Assembly: GCF_001590865.1 (NCBI RefSeq)
Contig: NZ_BBUY01000002.1
Span: 305,713-369,712 of the forward strand
Direction of reading: 5' to 3'
DNA: 64,000 nt
Origin: Streptomyces sp. NBRC 110611
GTDB lineage: Bacteria > Actinomycetota > Actinomycetes > Streptomycetales > Streptomycetaceae
The notes under the pieces are model-generated. The model was not told the DNA's origin, did no database searches, and saw nothing but the letters and a program-made list of their open reading frames with translations. Positions 45,106-54,006 of the stretch are shown piece after piece. Made by a program: the position numbers and the translations under genes. Position 1 is the first letter of the stretch. The number at the start of each line of letters is the position of its first letter.

Positions 45106-45369
45106 CGCCACAGGGTTATGAAAGGCTGTACGCGGCCTCAACAGTGATCGGGTGGGCTCCAAACCCCGTATGTACCGCTCTACTCCCCAGACCACTGCCG
45201 CCGCCCAGTCCCCCCCCACGCCCCACCCGGTCCGGGCTCGAATGTGCCTGCGCCACGCCCACTGGCCGGCCCGCCAAGGCCACTCCGCAGGCACCAACAC
45301 CGCCGGGCGGGAAGCCGCAGCCCGTCACCCGCCCAAACGGGCAGCAGTACCACCCCAGGGCCCTGGCAC

Positions 45370-46321
45370 AACTCCCGGACGCTCGCCCCGCTCACCCCCT
45401 CAACCATCCGCCCCCACCAGCCCGGCGACCAGGACCACTACCCCACCGCCTGGGGAACCTTCCTCCACGAAGCCGCACACGCCGCCCACAGACGCTGGCA
45501 CACCCCACCCCAGCTGCGCGGCACCGCCCTGGACCAGGCAGGCCGGGTGCTGGAGAAGTCCCGCGCCGAACACGCACACCTGCGCCGCCGCCCCGGCGAC
45601 CGCCGCCACCTCCGAACCGCCGTACACACCCTGGTGCTCGACGGCTTCACCAACCAGACCCCCAGCGACCGGCGGCAAGCTGGCCGAAGCCATCGGCAAG
45701 GTCATCAGCCGCATCCAGGCGAACGAGGCCGCCCAAGCCGCAACCGAGGGCCAAGGCTGCTGCCGCCCGAGCCACCCGCGCCATGCCAAGCCACACAGGC
45801 ACGGCAGGCGGCAAAGACCGCCGCCGGACGGCCGGCCCGAGCCCTGCGGGCCGCCGCCTACCGGGAACGCACCACCACCCACACCGCATCCGCTGCCCCG
45901 CCCGGACGCCTCGACATGCGCCAGGCCCTGGCCCGCGACGGTCGGCGTCTCCGGATCCATGCACCGCGCCACCGCCCCCATCGCCTCAGCCGCCTGGATC
46001 CTCGCCAAAGCCACCGCCCTGACCGACCCCGACTCCCGCACCGCCACCGCCACCGCCGCCTACGGCCGGCCCGTCACCGCCATCACCGCACCCGGCCGCA
46101 CCCCCACCCGCGTCACACAATTCAGCGCCAAGGGAATGGGCCACAGCCTCGCCGAAGTCACCGACGTCCTCACAGCCGGCCTCGACCTCGACCGCCCCGA
46201 AGCAGGCTGCCTCCTGGTCGTCGCCTCCCACGGCCACTCCCCCGACGAAGCCGACCCCGCCCAGGCCACCACCGCCATCGCCAAAGCCGCAACCACCGCC
46301 CTGACCACCACCCACACCTGA
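45370..46321 (+). pseudogene. Metallopeptidase-like/VWA protein of a mobile element, frameshifted
   Basis: A first frame carries a zinc-peptidase-like segment (YPTAWGTFLHEAAHAAHRRW, HEXXH-like HEAAH) and RRPGDRRHLRTAVHTLVLDG. A second carries ALRAAAYRERTTTHTASAAP. The third, ending at 46321, has a VWA domain with VSGSMHRATAPIASAAWILA, SAKGMGHSLAEVTDVL and LLVVASHGHSPDEADP. Together they match the single long peptidase-plus-VWA proteins that ride on Streptomyces plasmids and integrative elements. Frameshifts near 45660 and 45940 and shortened linkers make it non-functional. Confidence 0.6.
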
Positions 46322-46327
46322 AACCCC

Positions 46328-46360
46328 GGGTGCCGCTCCGGTACCGCCGGAGCGGCACCC
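46328..46360 (+). terminator. Strong hairpin terminator
   Basis: GGGTGCCGCTCCGG and CCGGAGCGGCACCC form a perfect 14-bp stem with a 5-base loop. It starts 6 bp after the stop of the VWA remnant. No U-run follows, as is common in Streptomyces. Confidence 0.8.
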
Positions 46361-46499
46361 CTACCCGCCGCTCAGAACGGCAACCTCGACAAGAGAATCT
46401 TCAGAGCTATAGAACCCCATGAATTAATCACGCTTCCTCACCGAGCGGTGATCCCTGAATGAGTGCAACACCCAGTCACGCTGCCCCCTCAGTAGACGG

Positions 46500-46539
46500 G
46501 CAGAAGCCCTGCTGGATCCAACTCCAGTAGGGCTTCTGC
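46500..46539. terminator. Long hairpin, probable terminator
   Basis: GCAGAAGCCCTGCTGG pairs with CCAGTAGGGCTTCTGC (one G-U pair) around an 8-base loop. It lies downstream of the small minus-strand ORF and could end the toxin operon transcript. Confidence 0.7.
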
Positions 46540-46567
46540 TATCGATCACGAATGTCCATGCCTCATT

Positions 46568-46681
46568 CTAGAAAAGCTCGTCGAGCCACTTCCAGTCGCC
46601 TGGGCAGGCGCCAGACTCTCTGAGACATTCCATGAGCTGCTCAATGTTGATGGCCTGACCGCCCGTCATCCGCATACACAT
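46568..46681 (-). CDS. Small ORF (37 aa) downstream of the immunity gene
   Basis: An ATG at 46681 follows AGAGGGAAATGATGC. The short product has the segments TGGQAINIEQLMECLRESGA and GDWKWLDELF. It lies between two hairpins at the 3' end of the toxin/immunity transcript. Third positions are not strongly biased. It could be a second small immunity or antitoxin-like peptide, or the tail of a lost gene. Confidence 0.4.
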   Translation of the reverse strand: MCMRMTGGQAINIEQLMECLRESGACPGDWKWLDELF

Positions 46682-46778
46682 GCATCATTTCCCTCTTGCC
46701 TTTGGGGGTGAGGTCTACGACCGATTGGCATCAAACAACGCTGTTTCACGACAGCCGTTATGCGAGTTTCAGTAGCGC

Positions 46779-46812
46779 GGAGGCCACGCTGAAGTGCTAC
46801 AGCGTGGCCTCC
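46779..46812. terminator. Hairpin after the immunity gene
   Basis: GGAGGCCACGCTG and CAGCGTGGCCTCC form a perfect 13-bp stem with an 8-base loop, 44 bp beyond the immunity gene stop. It is a likely terminator or attenuator of the toxin-immunity transcript. Confidence 0.75.
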
Positions 46813-46855
46813 GACCTTCAGATGCGGGCGAATTCCTCTCAGGCGCTTTGGCTAA

Positions 46856-47503
46856 TCATCCCTTTTCCAGAACCCGGATCACTCGCATTACCAGGTCCTG
46901 GAAGGCGATCCGACAGCCGGCTACTTCGGTGATCAGACTCTCGCGCTCTGCCGGAGTCAGACGGCGACCTGCCTGTCGCTCGGCTTCGCGAAATGCCGCC
47001 ACTTTTTGACTGCCGATCCTCTCCTCCCAACGCACTGCATGAGACGAGTTCTCGTGCAACTCCTCGAGTTTGTCACGGTAGGTCGCAATGACAGAAAGCT
47101 GGGTGGGGAATTGGGAGATAACCCCCTCGAAGAAGGATTTTCCTCTACCGTGAACAGCTTCCAGGAACTCCGCTTCGTTTGCGACGACCGTTCGGTCCAG
47201 GGCACCACCATGGAGATGGAGACGGATTCCATTCGGGCCGCGAAGGGCATCAATTCGAATTGGTTGATCCGGGAAGCGCAGCGATGCAGAATTCACCGAT
47301 CCCAGCTCTGCTGCCATATCAGTGATATAGGCCCAGAGAGGGAACACGTAGTCCCACTCCTGGATGCCAATCAGCGTCTGACCGTCGATCGTAATCTCGA
47401 CGGCCCCTTCGATGAGGTCAAACTCGCTCGAGAAGTCGCTCATGGACTCGAAGGGAAGGAACTCACCAGCCTCTGTTCTGCAGTAGGTCTCGATAGTGAT
47501 CAC
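46856..47503 (-). CDS. Probable immunity protein for the HINT toxin
   Basis: A 215-aa acidic cytosolic protein directly after the toxin gene (3 bp between stop and start): SMSDFSSEFDLIEGAVEITI, then IGIQEWDYVFPLWAYITDMA, FPDQPIRIDALRGPNGIRLH and LHGGALDRTVVANEAEFLEA. It has no signal peptide. Codon use is less G/C-biased than in core genes. Position directly downstream of a polymorphic toxin is the classic place for the cognate immunity protein. I do not recognise a named Imm family. Confidence 0.7.
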   Translation of the reverse strand: MITIETYCRTEAGEFLPFESMSDFSSEFDLIEGAVEITIDGQTLIGIQEWDYVFPLWAYITDMAAELGSVNSASLRFPDQPIRIDALRGPNGIRLHLHGGALDRTVVANEAEFLEAVHGRGKSFFEGVISQFPTQLSVIATYRDKLEELHENSSHAVRWEERIGSQKVAAFREAERQAGRRLTPAERESLITEVAGCRIAFQDLVMRVIRVLEKG

Positions 47504-47506
47504 TGG

Positions 47507-50500
47507 TCACTCCAGCGGAAAGAAGTTGCCGATGCGGCCGCCACTTATGCCCATTTGGTAGCGCACGCCCTTGTATACGCCTTCCACGTTATAGAATTCG
47601 TGGATTCCCTTCTTTACGATGAGGCCACGATTCTGTTGCACGACCTCACCGACCGCATCCGCGATATCATCGATCGTCATGGACTTCCGGAAGTTGGTCT
47701 GAGTGGTCTTGTCCGCACCCACACGGTATTTAGGGTGATGACGTTCCAGGATGTGCTTCATCCGCTCCTTCGTCAATCGAAGGGTGTCCGTTCCAGCGTC
47801 GAAGTGCCGGGTCTGCCAACCCTTGAGTGCATTGAAGGCACCACAGGTTGCATTGTGGACGAGTACGGGCGTCTCGCCTGCCAATACATAGTAGGTGTGA
47901 ACGCCCTCGATTGTGAGGTTATAGACCTTGCGGCTCTCGGTCCAGGTTCGGGTGCTAACGACCTCTCGAATTTCACCCTGCGGAGTGCGGAGCCAGTCGC
48001 CTGCCTTCAGATTCTTGGCGTTCAGCCATCGACCCCGGCTATCCACCCAGAAAGAATGCCCCTCGGTGGTATTGACAGTATCGATAGCGTTCCCGGCTTC
48101 GCCATCAGAATCGATGGTGATCGCGACCAGGTTCTTCTGCCCCGTGTGAATTATGACATCGGCAATCGTCTGCGCCCCAGTCTGCCCGGTACTGGGTTCG
48201 GTTGCCAAAACCCGCTGCCCGATTCGGACATCCTTGATCAGCTCAGGCGTACCATCAGCCATCAATACCGGGGTTTCGGGCGTGAAACTGTTGCTATCGC
48301 GTACGCATGCCTCAATTTCTTCCCGATATTTGGCAAGAGCCTCTCCGCGCCTACCGAGAAGCTTCTTTGCCGCAGAGGACTCACGGATGAACTTGCCGAA
48401 TCCGGTGACGGCACGGTATACGGCTTTGGAGATTTCCGGGAATTTCTTGACAACCTGCAGGGCCTTGCCCCAGGGGAGGGCGCCGACGAGTGTCCAGATG
48501 CAGCTTTCGACGTTGCCTTCGGTGAAGCACTTCTTGATGTCGTCGAGACCGACGAGTTCTTCGAGGATCTCGCCGCCGTTTTCCTTCAGGAAGTCACCAA
48601 TTGACTTCCCGTCGTTCTTGCGAGCCTCAGCAATTTCTTCGGGCGTGAATCCCTCATCTTCGAGCGCCAGTTCTTCCTCTTCGGAAAATTCGGATTCGCT
48701 GCCCTTGCCTGCTTGTTTGGCGGCTTCTGCGCGGCGTTTGCGTTCCTGTTCGCGCTCGTATTCCTCGGCCTTTTCGGCGGCCTTCTTGGCTTCCTGGGCG
48801 TATGTGTTGGCGTTCTTGGCTGCTTCTTCCGCTGATTTGGCGTGCTTCTCGGCGGAGGCGGCGAGGTTGTTGGCGTCGGCGGCGTCCTTTTCGGCTTGGG
48901 CTGCTGCTCCCTGGGCGACGCTGGCTTCGTGTTCGGCCTGGCTGGCGGCGCTGTTGGCGGCGTTGGCCTGCTTCTGCGCGTCGGCAGCGGCGCCGCGGGC
49001 GCGGGCTGCTTCGGCTTCGGCCTCGTTGGCGGCCTTGCGGGCGGCTGCCGCGTCCTTGTAGGCCTGAGTGGCTGCCTCGCGGGCGAGCTTGGCGTCAGCC
49101 TGCGCCTGCACATCAGCCTTGTTGGCACTGGCAGCTGCTGCCCTGGCCTTGGCTGCGTCCTCGGCGGCCTGGGCGGCCGACTTCATCGCATCCGCAGCTG
49201 AACGCGCCGCGTTCGCCGTGGAGCGTGCCGCATCAGCGGCGGCCTTGAACGCCGGAGCTACCTGAGCATTGGCGTTCTTGGCGGCGTTTTCGGCGGCCTG
49301 GGCGGCCTTGAGCGCTTCGGTGGCCTTGGCCTCGGCCGAGGCCACCTGTTCCTGCCCGGTTTGCAGGGCAGCATTGGCCACCGCCGCGGCGAAGTCCGCG
49401 TCGACGTCCTTACCGGAGAACGGCGCGGTCAGGGTGAGGGCGGTGTTGGCCGGGTCGGCGATACCGGCCGCGGTGGTCCGGGCAGCACCGGCCGCCTGGA
49501 CCGTGATGGTGGCCTGGATGCGGGCCATCGCGGCTTCGCGGACGGCGCCGTCAGCCTCGTCCTTGGTGCGGTTGGCTGTTTGCAGGGCATTGCTGGCGTG
49601 CATCGCGGCCAGTCCGGCCAGGCGAGCCGACTCGTGGGCGGCGATGCCGGCCCGGGCCTCCTGGGCGGTGGCCTCGGCGGCCTCGGCGTTCGCCTTCTGC
49701 GCCGCCGCGTGGGTGGCGGCGGCTTCGGCCTCGGCCTTGTTCGCCGCAGCATTCGCCTGGGCAGCCGCGTACTCGGCCTTGTTCGCCGCGGCGTTGGCCT
49801 TGGCGGCGTGCGCGGTGGCCTCGGCCGCCGCGGCCCGTGCCCGGGCGGCGTGCCCGGCGGCCTCCGTGGCCGCTGCGCGGGATCTCATGGCCGCGCCGCT
49901 GGCTCCGTCGGCCGAACTGCGGGCCGAACTGGCTGCTGCCCCGGCGGCGTTGGCATCCGCTCGTGCTGCCTGGGCGGCGGCATTGGCTTCACCAGCGGCC
50001 GCGGTGCCCCGGCCCGAGGCGGCCATCGCCTCGATCGCCCGAGCGCGGGCTTCCTTGGCCTGGTGGTTCTGCTCAGCCTTGAACGCCTTGTTCCGGGCCT
50101 CGCGGGCGTTGTTCTCCTCGCTGCGGGCTCGTTCGTCGGCCTTGGCGGCGATGCCTTCCTTCTCGGCAGCGCTCGCCCGTGCCGAAGCTGCCTGCGCCGC
50201 GGCTGCCTGGGCCTGCGCCCGCAGCGCCGCCGCCGTACGTGCCTCAGCCTCCGCGCGAGCGCGTGCCGCGGCAGCAGCGTTCCGTTCCCGCTCGGCACGT
50301 GCCCGCGCCTGCGCGGCCAGGTTGCGCTCACGTTCAGCGATCTTGCGCTGCTCGGCGGCAATCTTGGCCTGCCGTTCGGCCTCGAGGCGTGCCTGGCGGG
50401 TCTTCTTGGCGTGCTCCCAGGCCTCTTCCTGAGCCTTCTCGGCCCCTATACGAGCCTGCTTGGAGCGGGCGGCCGCATCGGCAGCGATCTTCGCCTGCCT

Positions 50501-51901
50501 CTCGGCGGCAGCGGCCATCTGTGCTGCGGCCTTGGCCTGCTCCTCGGCGTTGGCCCGCCACTTCTTGGCCTGCTGCTCATGCGCCTGGGCGGCGTTCTTC
50601 GAGTTCAGCGCCTTGGCATCGGCCTCGGTGGCGTCCACGGCGTGCTGGGCGGTCTGGGCAGCCTTGGCCGCCGCCTCCGCAGCAGCCTCGATGCCGTAGG
50701 CGACCTCGGCCCACTGGACGCCGTGCGTCAGCCCGGTCTCCACCAGAATGTCGGCCTGCCCCTTGGCCTGCAGAGCGGCGACCTTGGCACGCCAGGCTGC
50801 ATCACCGGCGTACTTCACCTGCCGGGCAACCTCGGCCTTGACGTTGCCGTAGTCCGACAGGCGCTTGCCGGCCCGGTCGGCCGACAGCATCCGGTCGGCC
50901 TCTCGGGCGGCCGCGGCTGCCTGCGTCATCGCATTGGAAGCCGTCTTCAGCTCCCTGACGGCATCGCCGTGAACAGCGATCAGCTCGGTACGCGCCTTGG
51001 CCGCGCGGGCGGTCCGCTCCGCCAGATCCAGCAGCTTCTCCGCCGCCTCCCGGGCCTCCTTCAGCGCCTTCTCGTGCGCCGCCCGGTCGTCGGCATCCTT
51101 CTGCGCGGCGATCTGGTAGCCCTTTTCCAGGAACTCCTCGATCGCCTTGTCACTGCCGGCGGCCAGCGCGGCCCGAGCTGCCTTCTGCACCTCCGGCCCG
51201 CCGGCACCGGCCAGCATCTCTACTCGGCGGCGGAGTTCGGCCGCACGCTCTTTGGCGGTCTTCTCGTCCTTCTGATCCCGCTCCCGGGCGATCTCGGCGC
51301 CGAAGGCAAGGAAGTCGGCACGGTCCCTGGCCGTGGCCTTGGGGCCCAGAACGCGTTCGACCTCGGCGTTGAAGTGCGGGCCGCCGGTGCCTCGCATCGC
51401 CTCGATCTTCTTGCGGTTGCCAGCGTCGGTGTCGTCCTTCTTCTCCAGGGCCCGCTTGCGGGCCTCGGCCATACCGTGCTCCAGGAACTCCCGGATCGCG
51501 TTCGGATCGCTGCTTTCCAGGGCCTTCTTGGCGGCCTCGCGGACTTCTTCGAACTCGTCGAACTCCGCGTAGGTCTCCACCATCTCCCGGTCCCAGTCCC
51601 GGCTCATCCGCTCCAACTTCGACGGCGGAGCAGGAGCCGGTGTGGAATCCGATGCCGGCAGCGAAGCGGCCGCATGGTCCAGGGTGGACAGAGCCTGGGT
51701 GAACGCGCCGGGGCGGACAGACGGCGAAGCCGCAGGAGTGGCGGCAGCAGACTGGGCCGATATACCGCCCAGCATGGCCGCGGCCACTGCCGTGGACACG
51801 GCCTTGTGCATCACCCCGCCCACACGACGGCGTGGGCGCCCGGCCTTCGGCCGGAATCTACCTATCAAGGGAAACAACCCCCTCTTCGTGAACGGAAACA
51901 T
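47507..51901 (-). CDS. Giant secreted polymorphic toxin: ALF repeats, Ala-rich coiled coil, PT-HINT, C-terminal toxin
   Basis: A 1464-aa protein. The signal sequence spans about residues 28-56 (VMHKAVSTAVAAAMLGGISA). ALF-type repeats follow, such as EVREAAKKALESSDPNAIRE and PEVQKAARAALAAGSDKAIE. About 800 residues of Ala-rich heptad-like coiled coil come next (many AAAA/KA/EA runs). A PT-HINT autoprocessing domain starts near residue 1200 (NSFTPETPVLMADGT, TEGHSFWV, ending VLVHN near 1351). The last about 110 residues are the toxin, with MKHILERHHP and GVYKGVRYQMGISGGRIGNF. HINT should cut between itself and the toxin. Start ATG 51901 follows AGGGGG. The immunity gene is downstream. Confidence 0.85.
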   Translation of the reverse strand: MFPFTKRGLFPLIGRFRPKAGRPRRRVGGVMHKAVSTAVAAAMLGGISAQSAAATPAASPSVRPGAFTQALSTLDHAAASLPASDSTPAPAPPSKLERMSRDWDREMVETYAEFDEFEEVREAAKKALESSDPNAIREFLEHGMAEARKRALEKKDDTDAGNRKKIEAMRGTGGPHFNAEVERVLGPKATARDRADFLAFGAEIARERDQKDEKTAKERAAELRRRVEMLAGAGGPEVQKAARAALAAGSDKAIEEFLEKGYQIAAQKDADDRAAHEKALKEAREAAEKLLDLAERTARAAKARTELIAVHGDAVRELKTASNAMTQAAAAAREADRMLSADRAGKRLSDYGNVKAEVARQVKYAGDAAWRAKVAALQAKGQADILVETGLTHGVQWAEVAYGIEAAAEAAAKAAQTAQHAVDATEADAKALNSKNAAQAHEQQAKKWRANAEEQAKAAAQMAAAAERQAKIAADAAARSKQARIGAEKAQEEAWEHAKKTRQARLEAERQAKIAAEQRKIAERERNLAAQARARAERERNAAAAARARAEAEARTAAALRAQAQAAAAQAASARASAAEKEGIAAKADERARSEENNAREARNKAFKAEQNHQAKEARARAIEAMAASGRGTAAAGEANAAAQAARADANAAGAAASSARSSADGASGAAMRSRAAATEAAGHAARARAAAAEATAHAAKANAAANKAEYAAAQANAAANKAEAEAAATHAAAQKANAEAAEATAQEARAGIAAHESARLAGLAAMHASNALQTANRTKDEADGAVREAAMARIQATITVQAAGAARTTAAGIADPANTALTLTAPFSGKDVDADFAAAVANAALQTGQEQVASAEAKATEALKAAQAAENAAKNANAQVAPAFKAAADAARSTANAARSAADAMKSAAQAAEDAAKARAAAASANKADVQAQADAKLAREAATQAYKDAAAARKAANEAEAEAARARGAAADAQKQANAANSAASQAEHEASVAQGAAAQAEKDAADANNLAASAEKHAKSAEEAAKNANTYAQEAKKAAEKAEEYEREQERKRRAEAAKQAGKGSESEFSEEEELALEDEGFTPEEIAEARKNDGKSIGDFLKENGGEILEELVGLDDIKKCFTEGNVESCIWTLVGALPWGKALQVVKKFPEISKAVYRAVTGFGKFIRESSAAKKLLGRRGEALAKYREEIEACVRDSNSFTPETPVLMADGTPELIKDVRIGQRVLATEPSTGQTGAQTIADVIIHTGQKNLVAITIDSDGEAGNAIDTVNTTEGHSFWVDSRGRWLNAKNLKAGDWLRTPQGEIREVVSTRTWTESRKVYNLTIEGVHTYYVLAGETPVLVHNATCGAFNALKGWQTRHFDAGTDTLRLTKERMKHILERHHPKYRVGADKTTQTNFRKSMTIDDIADAVGEVVQQNRGLIVKKGIHEFYNVEGVYKGVRYQMGISGGRIGNFFPLE

Positions 51902-52015
51902 AAAAGCCCCCTGCCCTGCATGTGCGAGCAGGGCAGGGACAATTGACACAGCAGCAAAAGCGGGAAGAAGCAGCAGCGGCGCCGATGAGGCCCATGTATG
52001 ACGGACCTTGACAGA

Positions 52016-53143
52016 TCAGCTCGTGACGCGGCTTTCGGCATCCTGGGCCCGGTCGGACATGCCCTTCCAGAACGCCGCTTCCCGGCCGGCCTGTTGATGT
52101 TCCCTGGCCCAGGCATCCTGGTTCTTCTCAGCCGGGCCGGCGATGTTCTTCCACAGCCCGTCCGTGGTCTCCCTCGCGGCCTGGGCGATCTTCTTCCAGT
52201 TCTCCGCCTGCGCCGCAGCGGCGGCCTGCTCAGCGAGCCATGCCTGGTGCGCGGCACCGGCGTGATCGGCCACCGCCTTCCAGGCACGCCCGGCCTCGGC
52301 CCGGGCCTTGGCGGCATCGGCCGAACCCTGCACTGCCGCCTCGGCCGCCTCGGCCTTCTCGATCAGACGGGACAGTACGCGGTGCTGCCCGACGCCGGCA
52401 TCCGCTACCCGCATCCGGTAACCGGCCAGGTCCAGCGCCGCACCGCTCATCCAGCCGTAGCCGAAGAACTCCGCGACATCCTCGCCACCGGCGCCGTCCC
52501 GCAGCGCCCACTGCGCCGCCACCCGCACCTGCTCGCCCGGATCATGCTCAGCAAGGGAACGTACGAAGTCCCGGTCTCTGTCGGCGATCTGCTGCCGGTG
52601 TGCGGCATCGGCCTCCCGCGCCGCCCGGTCCTTCTCCTTCGCCTGGGCATACCCGGTCTTCACAAACGCCGCCTGATCCGCCGCCGAACCCCTCAGCGCA
52701 CGCTCCGCCGCCCGGCGCACCTCGGGGGAAAACTCCCTGGTATGGGTGCGCACCACCCGCTCGCAGAAGGCCTTGTTCCTCGCCCGGGTACTGCTGGCCC
52801 ACTGCTTGGCGAAGTCATAGCCGCCTCCAGGGGCGAACCACTCCGCGATCGCCTCATCTCCCCGCGAACTGCGCAACGCATTCCACGCCGATACCCGAAT
52901 CTCCGCCGGCAGGTACGACATCGCTATCGCCCGCACACGCTCACGCGCCTGCGTCGCCGCCGTGTCCCTGATACGCGACAGCTCATCAGATGACTGGCTG
53001 ACCTGCTGGCCGGACGGCTCGTCGGCCGAGACGGCGGCCGGTTGCCTGGCCTGTGCCCATGCCGGTGCGACGGGCGCGGCAGCACCCGCGCCGGCCAGCA
53101 CGCCGACCGTCAACGCCTTCGCGGCCCACCATGTACGACTCAA
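52016..53143 (-). CDS. Secreted ALF-repeat protein
   Basis: A 375-aa protein starting at a TTG (53143) after CCAGGGAGTTTGAA; an ATG nearby is out of frame. The signal peptide is TWWAAKALTVGVLAGAGAAA, cut near AWA-Q. The mature part has three ALF repeats: EIRVSAWNALRSSRGDEAIA, PEVRRAAERALRGSAADQAA and EQVRVAAQWALRDGAGGEDV. ALF repeats (PF03752-type) are secreted Streptomyces repeats of unknown function. A C-terminal helical part (KAEAAEAAVQGSADAAKARA) resembles the toxin's coiled coil. It lies 114 bp upstream of the toxin gene and shares its domain type. Confidence 0.8.
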   Translation of the reverse strand: MSRTWWAAKALTVGVLAGAGAAAPVAPAWAQARQPAAVSADEPSGQQVSQSSDELSRIRDTAATQARERVRAIAMSYLPAEIRVSAWNALRSSRGDEAIAEWFAPGGGYDFAKQWASSTRARNKAFCERVVRTHTREFSPEVRRAAERALRGSAADQAAFVKTGYAQAKEKDRAAREADAAHRQQIADRDRDFVRSLAEHDPGEQVRVAAQWALRDGAGGEDVAEFFGYGWMSGAALDLAGYRMRVADAGVGQHRVLSRLIEKAEAAEAAVQGSADAAKARAEAGRAWKAVADHAGAAHQAWLAEQAAAAAQAENWKKIAQAARETTDGLWKNIAGPAEKNQDAWAREHQQAGREAAFWKGMSDRAQDAESRVTS

Positions 53144-53335
53144 TTCAAACTCCCTGGAGGAAAAGAAACGTCCGACAGGCCGCGTACCACCGGACGAGAA
53201 GGAAGAGAGGAACACCTGAAGCTCTCTCACCGAAAGCGGCAGTCCTCTTCTGTACGGGGACACAGCCGCGAAGACGGCCGTGTCCCCTTCAACTGCGGAA
53301 CTCACCCGCCCGCGTGCGCACGACGTTGACCGGTG

Positions 53336-53914
53336 TCATTTGACCGGCTGGATCCGCCACAGCTGGGCATCGGTCTGATTGCAGTACCACTGCTGGGCCC
53401 GCACTCCATCCCCCTGCTGAGCGTGATCGATGTCCAGGCAACGGTCCTTGGTGTGCGCGGGGCGCAGCTGGTAGAGCCCCTTGGCCGGGTCGATGAGGAG
53501 CATCTGCCAGCGCAACTGGGGGCCGCCGCCACTGCAGTCCCACTGCTGGACGCGGGCACCGGCCTGGGTGCCGCTGTTCTCCACCTCAAGGCACTTACCG
53601 CTGCGCTCGTTACGCAGCACGTAGGAGGAGCCGACGGTGGGGATGGCGCGCCACTGCTGTGGCGTGCCATCGTTGCAGGTCCATTGCAGCGCACCGGTAC
53701 CGTTGTCCGTCTTGGGATCACCGATGCCCAGACATTTGCCACTGTGAGCGGCCTGGAGCTGGACGACGTCGCCCCTCCCCGAAGCGGCGTCCCTGGCGGT
53801 CTGGACCCTGTCGGCGGAAGGGGAAGTGCCTGCTGCGTGGGCGGTGGTTGCGCCGCCGGCCAGCGCGGCAAGGCTGCCGGCCATGGCCAGCGCGGCTCGG
53901 ATGGTCCGGGACAT
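53336..53914 (-). CDS. Secreted ricin-type (R-type) lectin
   Basis: A 192-aa exported protein (signal to about residue 27, HAA-G). One beta-trefoil follows with three repeats carrying Q-x-W-like motifs: QLQAAHSGKCLGIGD, TCNDGTPQQW, NERSGKCLEVENSGTQAGAR, RPAHTKDRCLDIDHAQQG and YCNQTDAQLW. It should bind sugars on glycans or the cell wall. It is paralogous to the next gene, so the pair arose by duplication. Its place in the ALF/toxin cluster suggests an adhesion or targeting role, which is inference. Confidence 0.85.
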   Translation of the reverse strand: MSRTIRAALAMAGSLAALAGGATTAHAAGTSPSADRVQTARDAASGRGDVVQLQAAHSGKCLGIGDPKTDNGTGALQWTCNDGTPQQWRAIPTVGSSYVLRNERSGKCLEVENSGTQAGARVQQWDCSGGGPQLRWQMLLIDPAKGLYQLRPAHTKDRCLDIDHAQQGDGVRAQQWYCNQTDAQLWRIQPVK

Positions 53915-54006
53915 CGTGGAACTTCCGTTTCTTTTCGTTGAGAGTCACCGCTGCAACGCGGCTCGGTATCGTGTCGCGGCCGCTCAGCGATCCGCGCAGC
54001 AGGCCG

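Noticed and set aside
44246..45121. A 291-codon plus-strand open frame upstream of hsdM
   Set aside because: It passes through the tRNA fragment (its translation there includes VAGSNPAG, a typical tRNA read-through product) and has no domain or ribosome site.
49361..51946. An 861-codon plus-strand open frame opposite the toxin gene
   Set aside because: The Leu/Gly/Arg-rich product mirrors the Ala-rich coiled coil codons on the other strand. Signal peptide, ALF repeats and HINT motifs are only on the minus strand.
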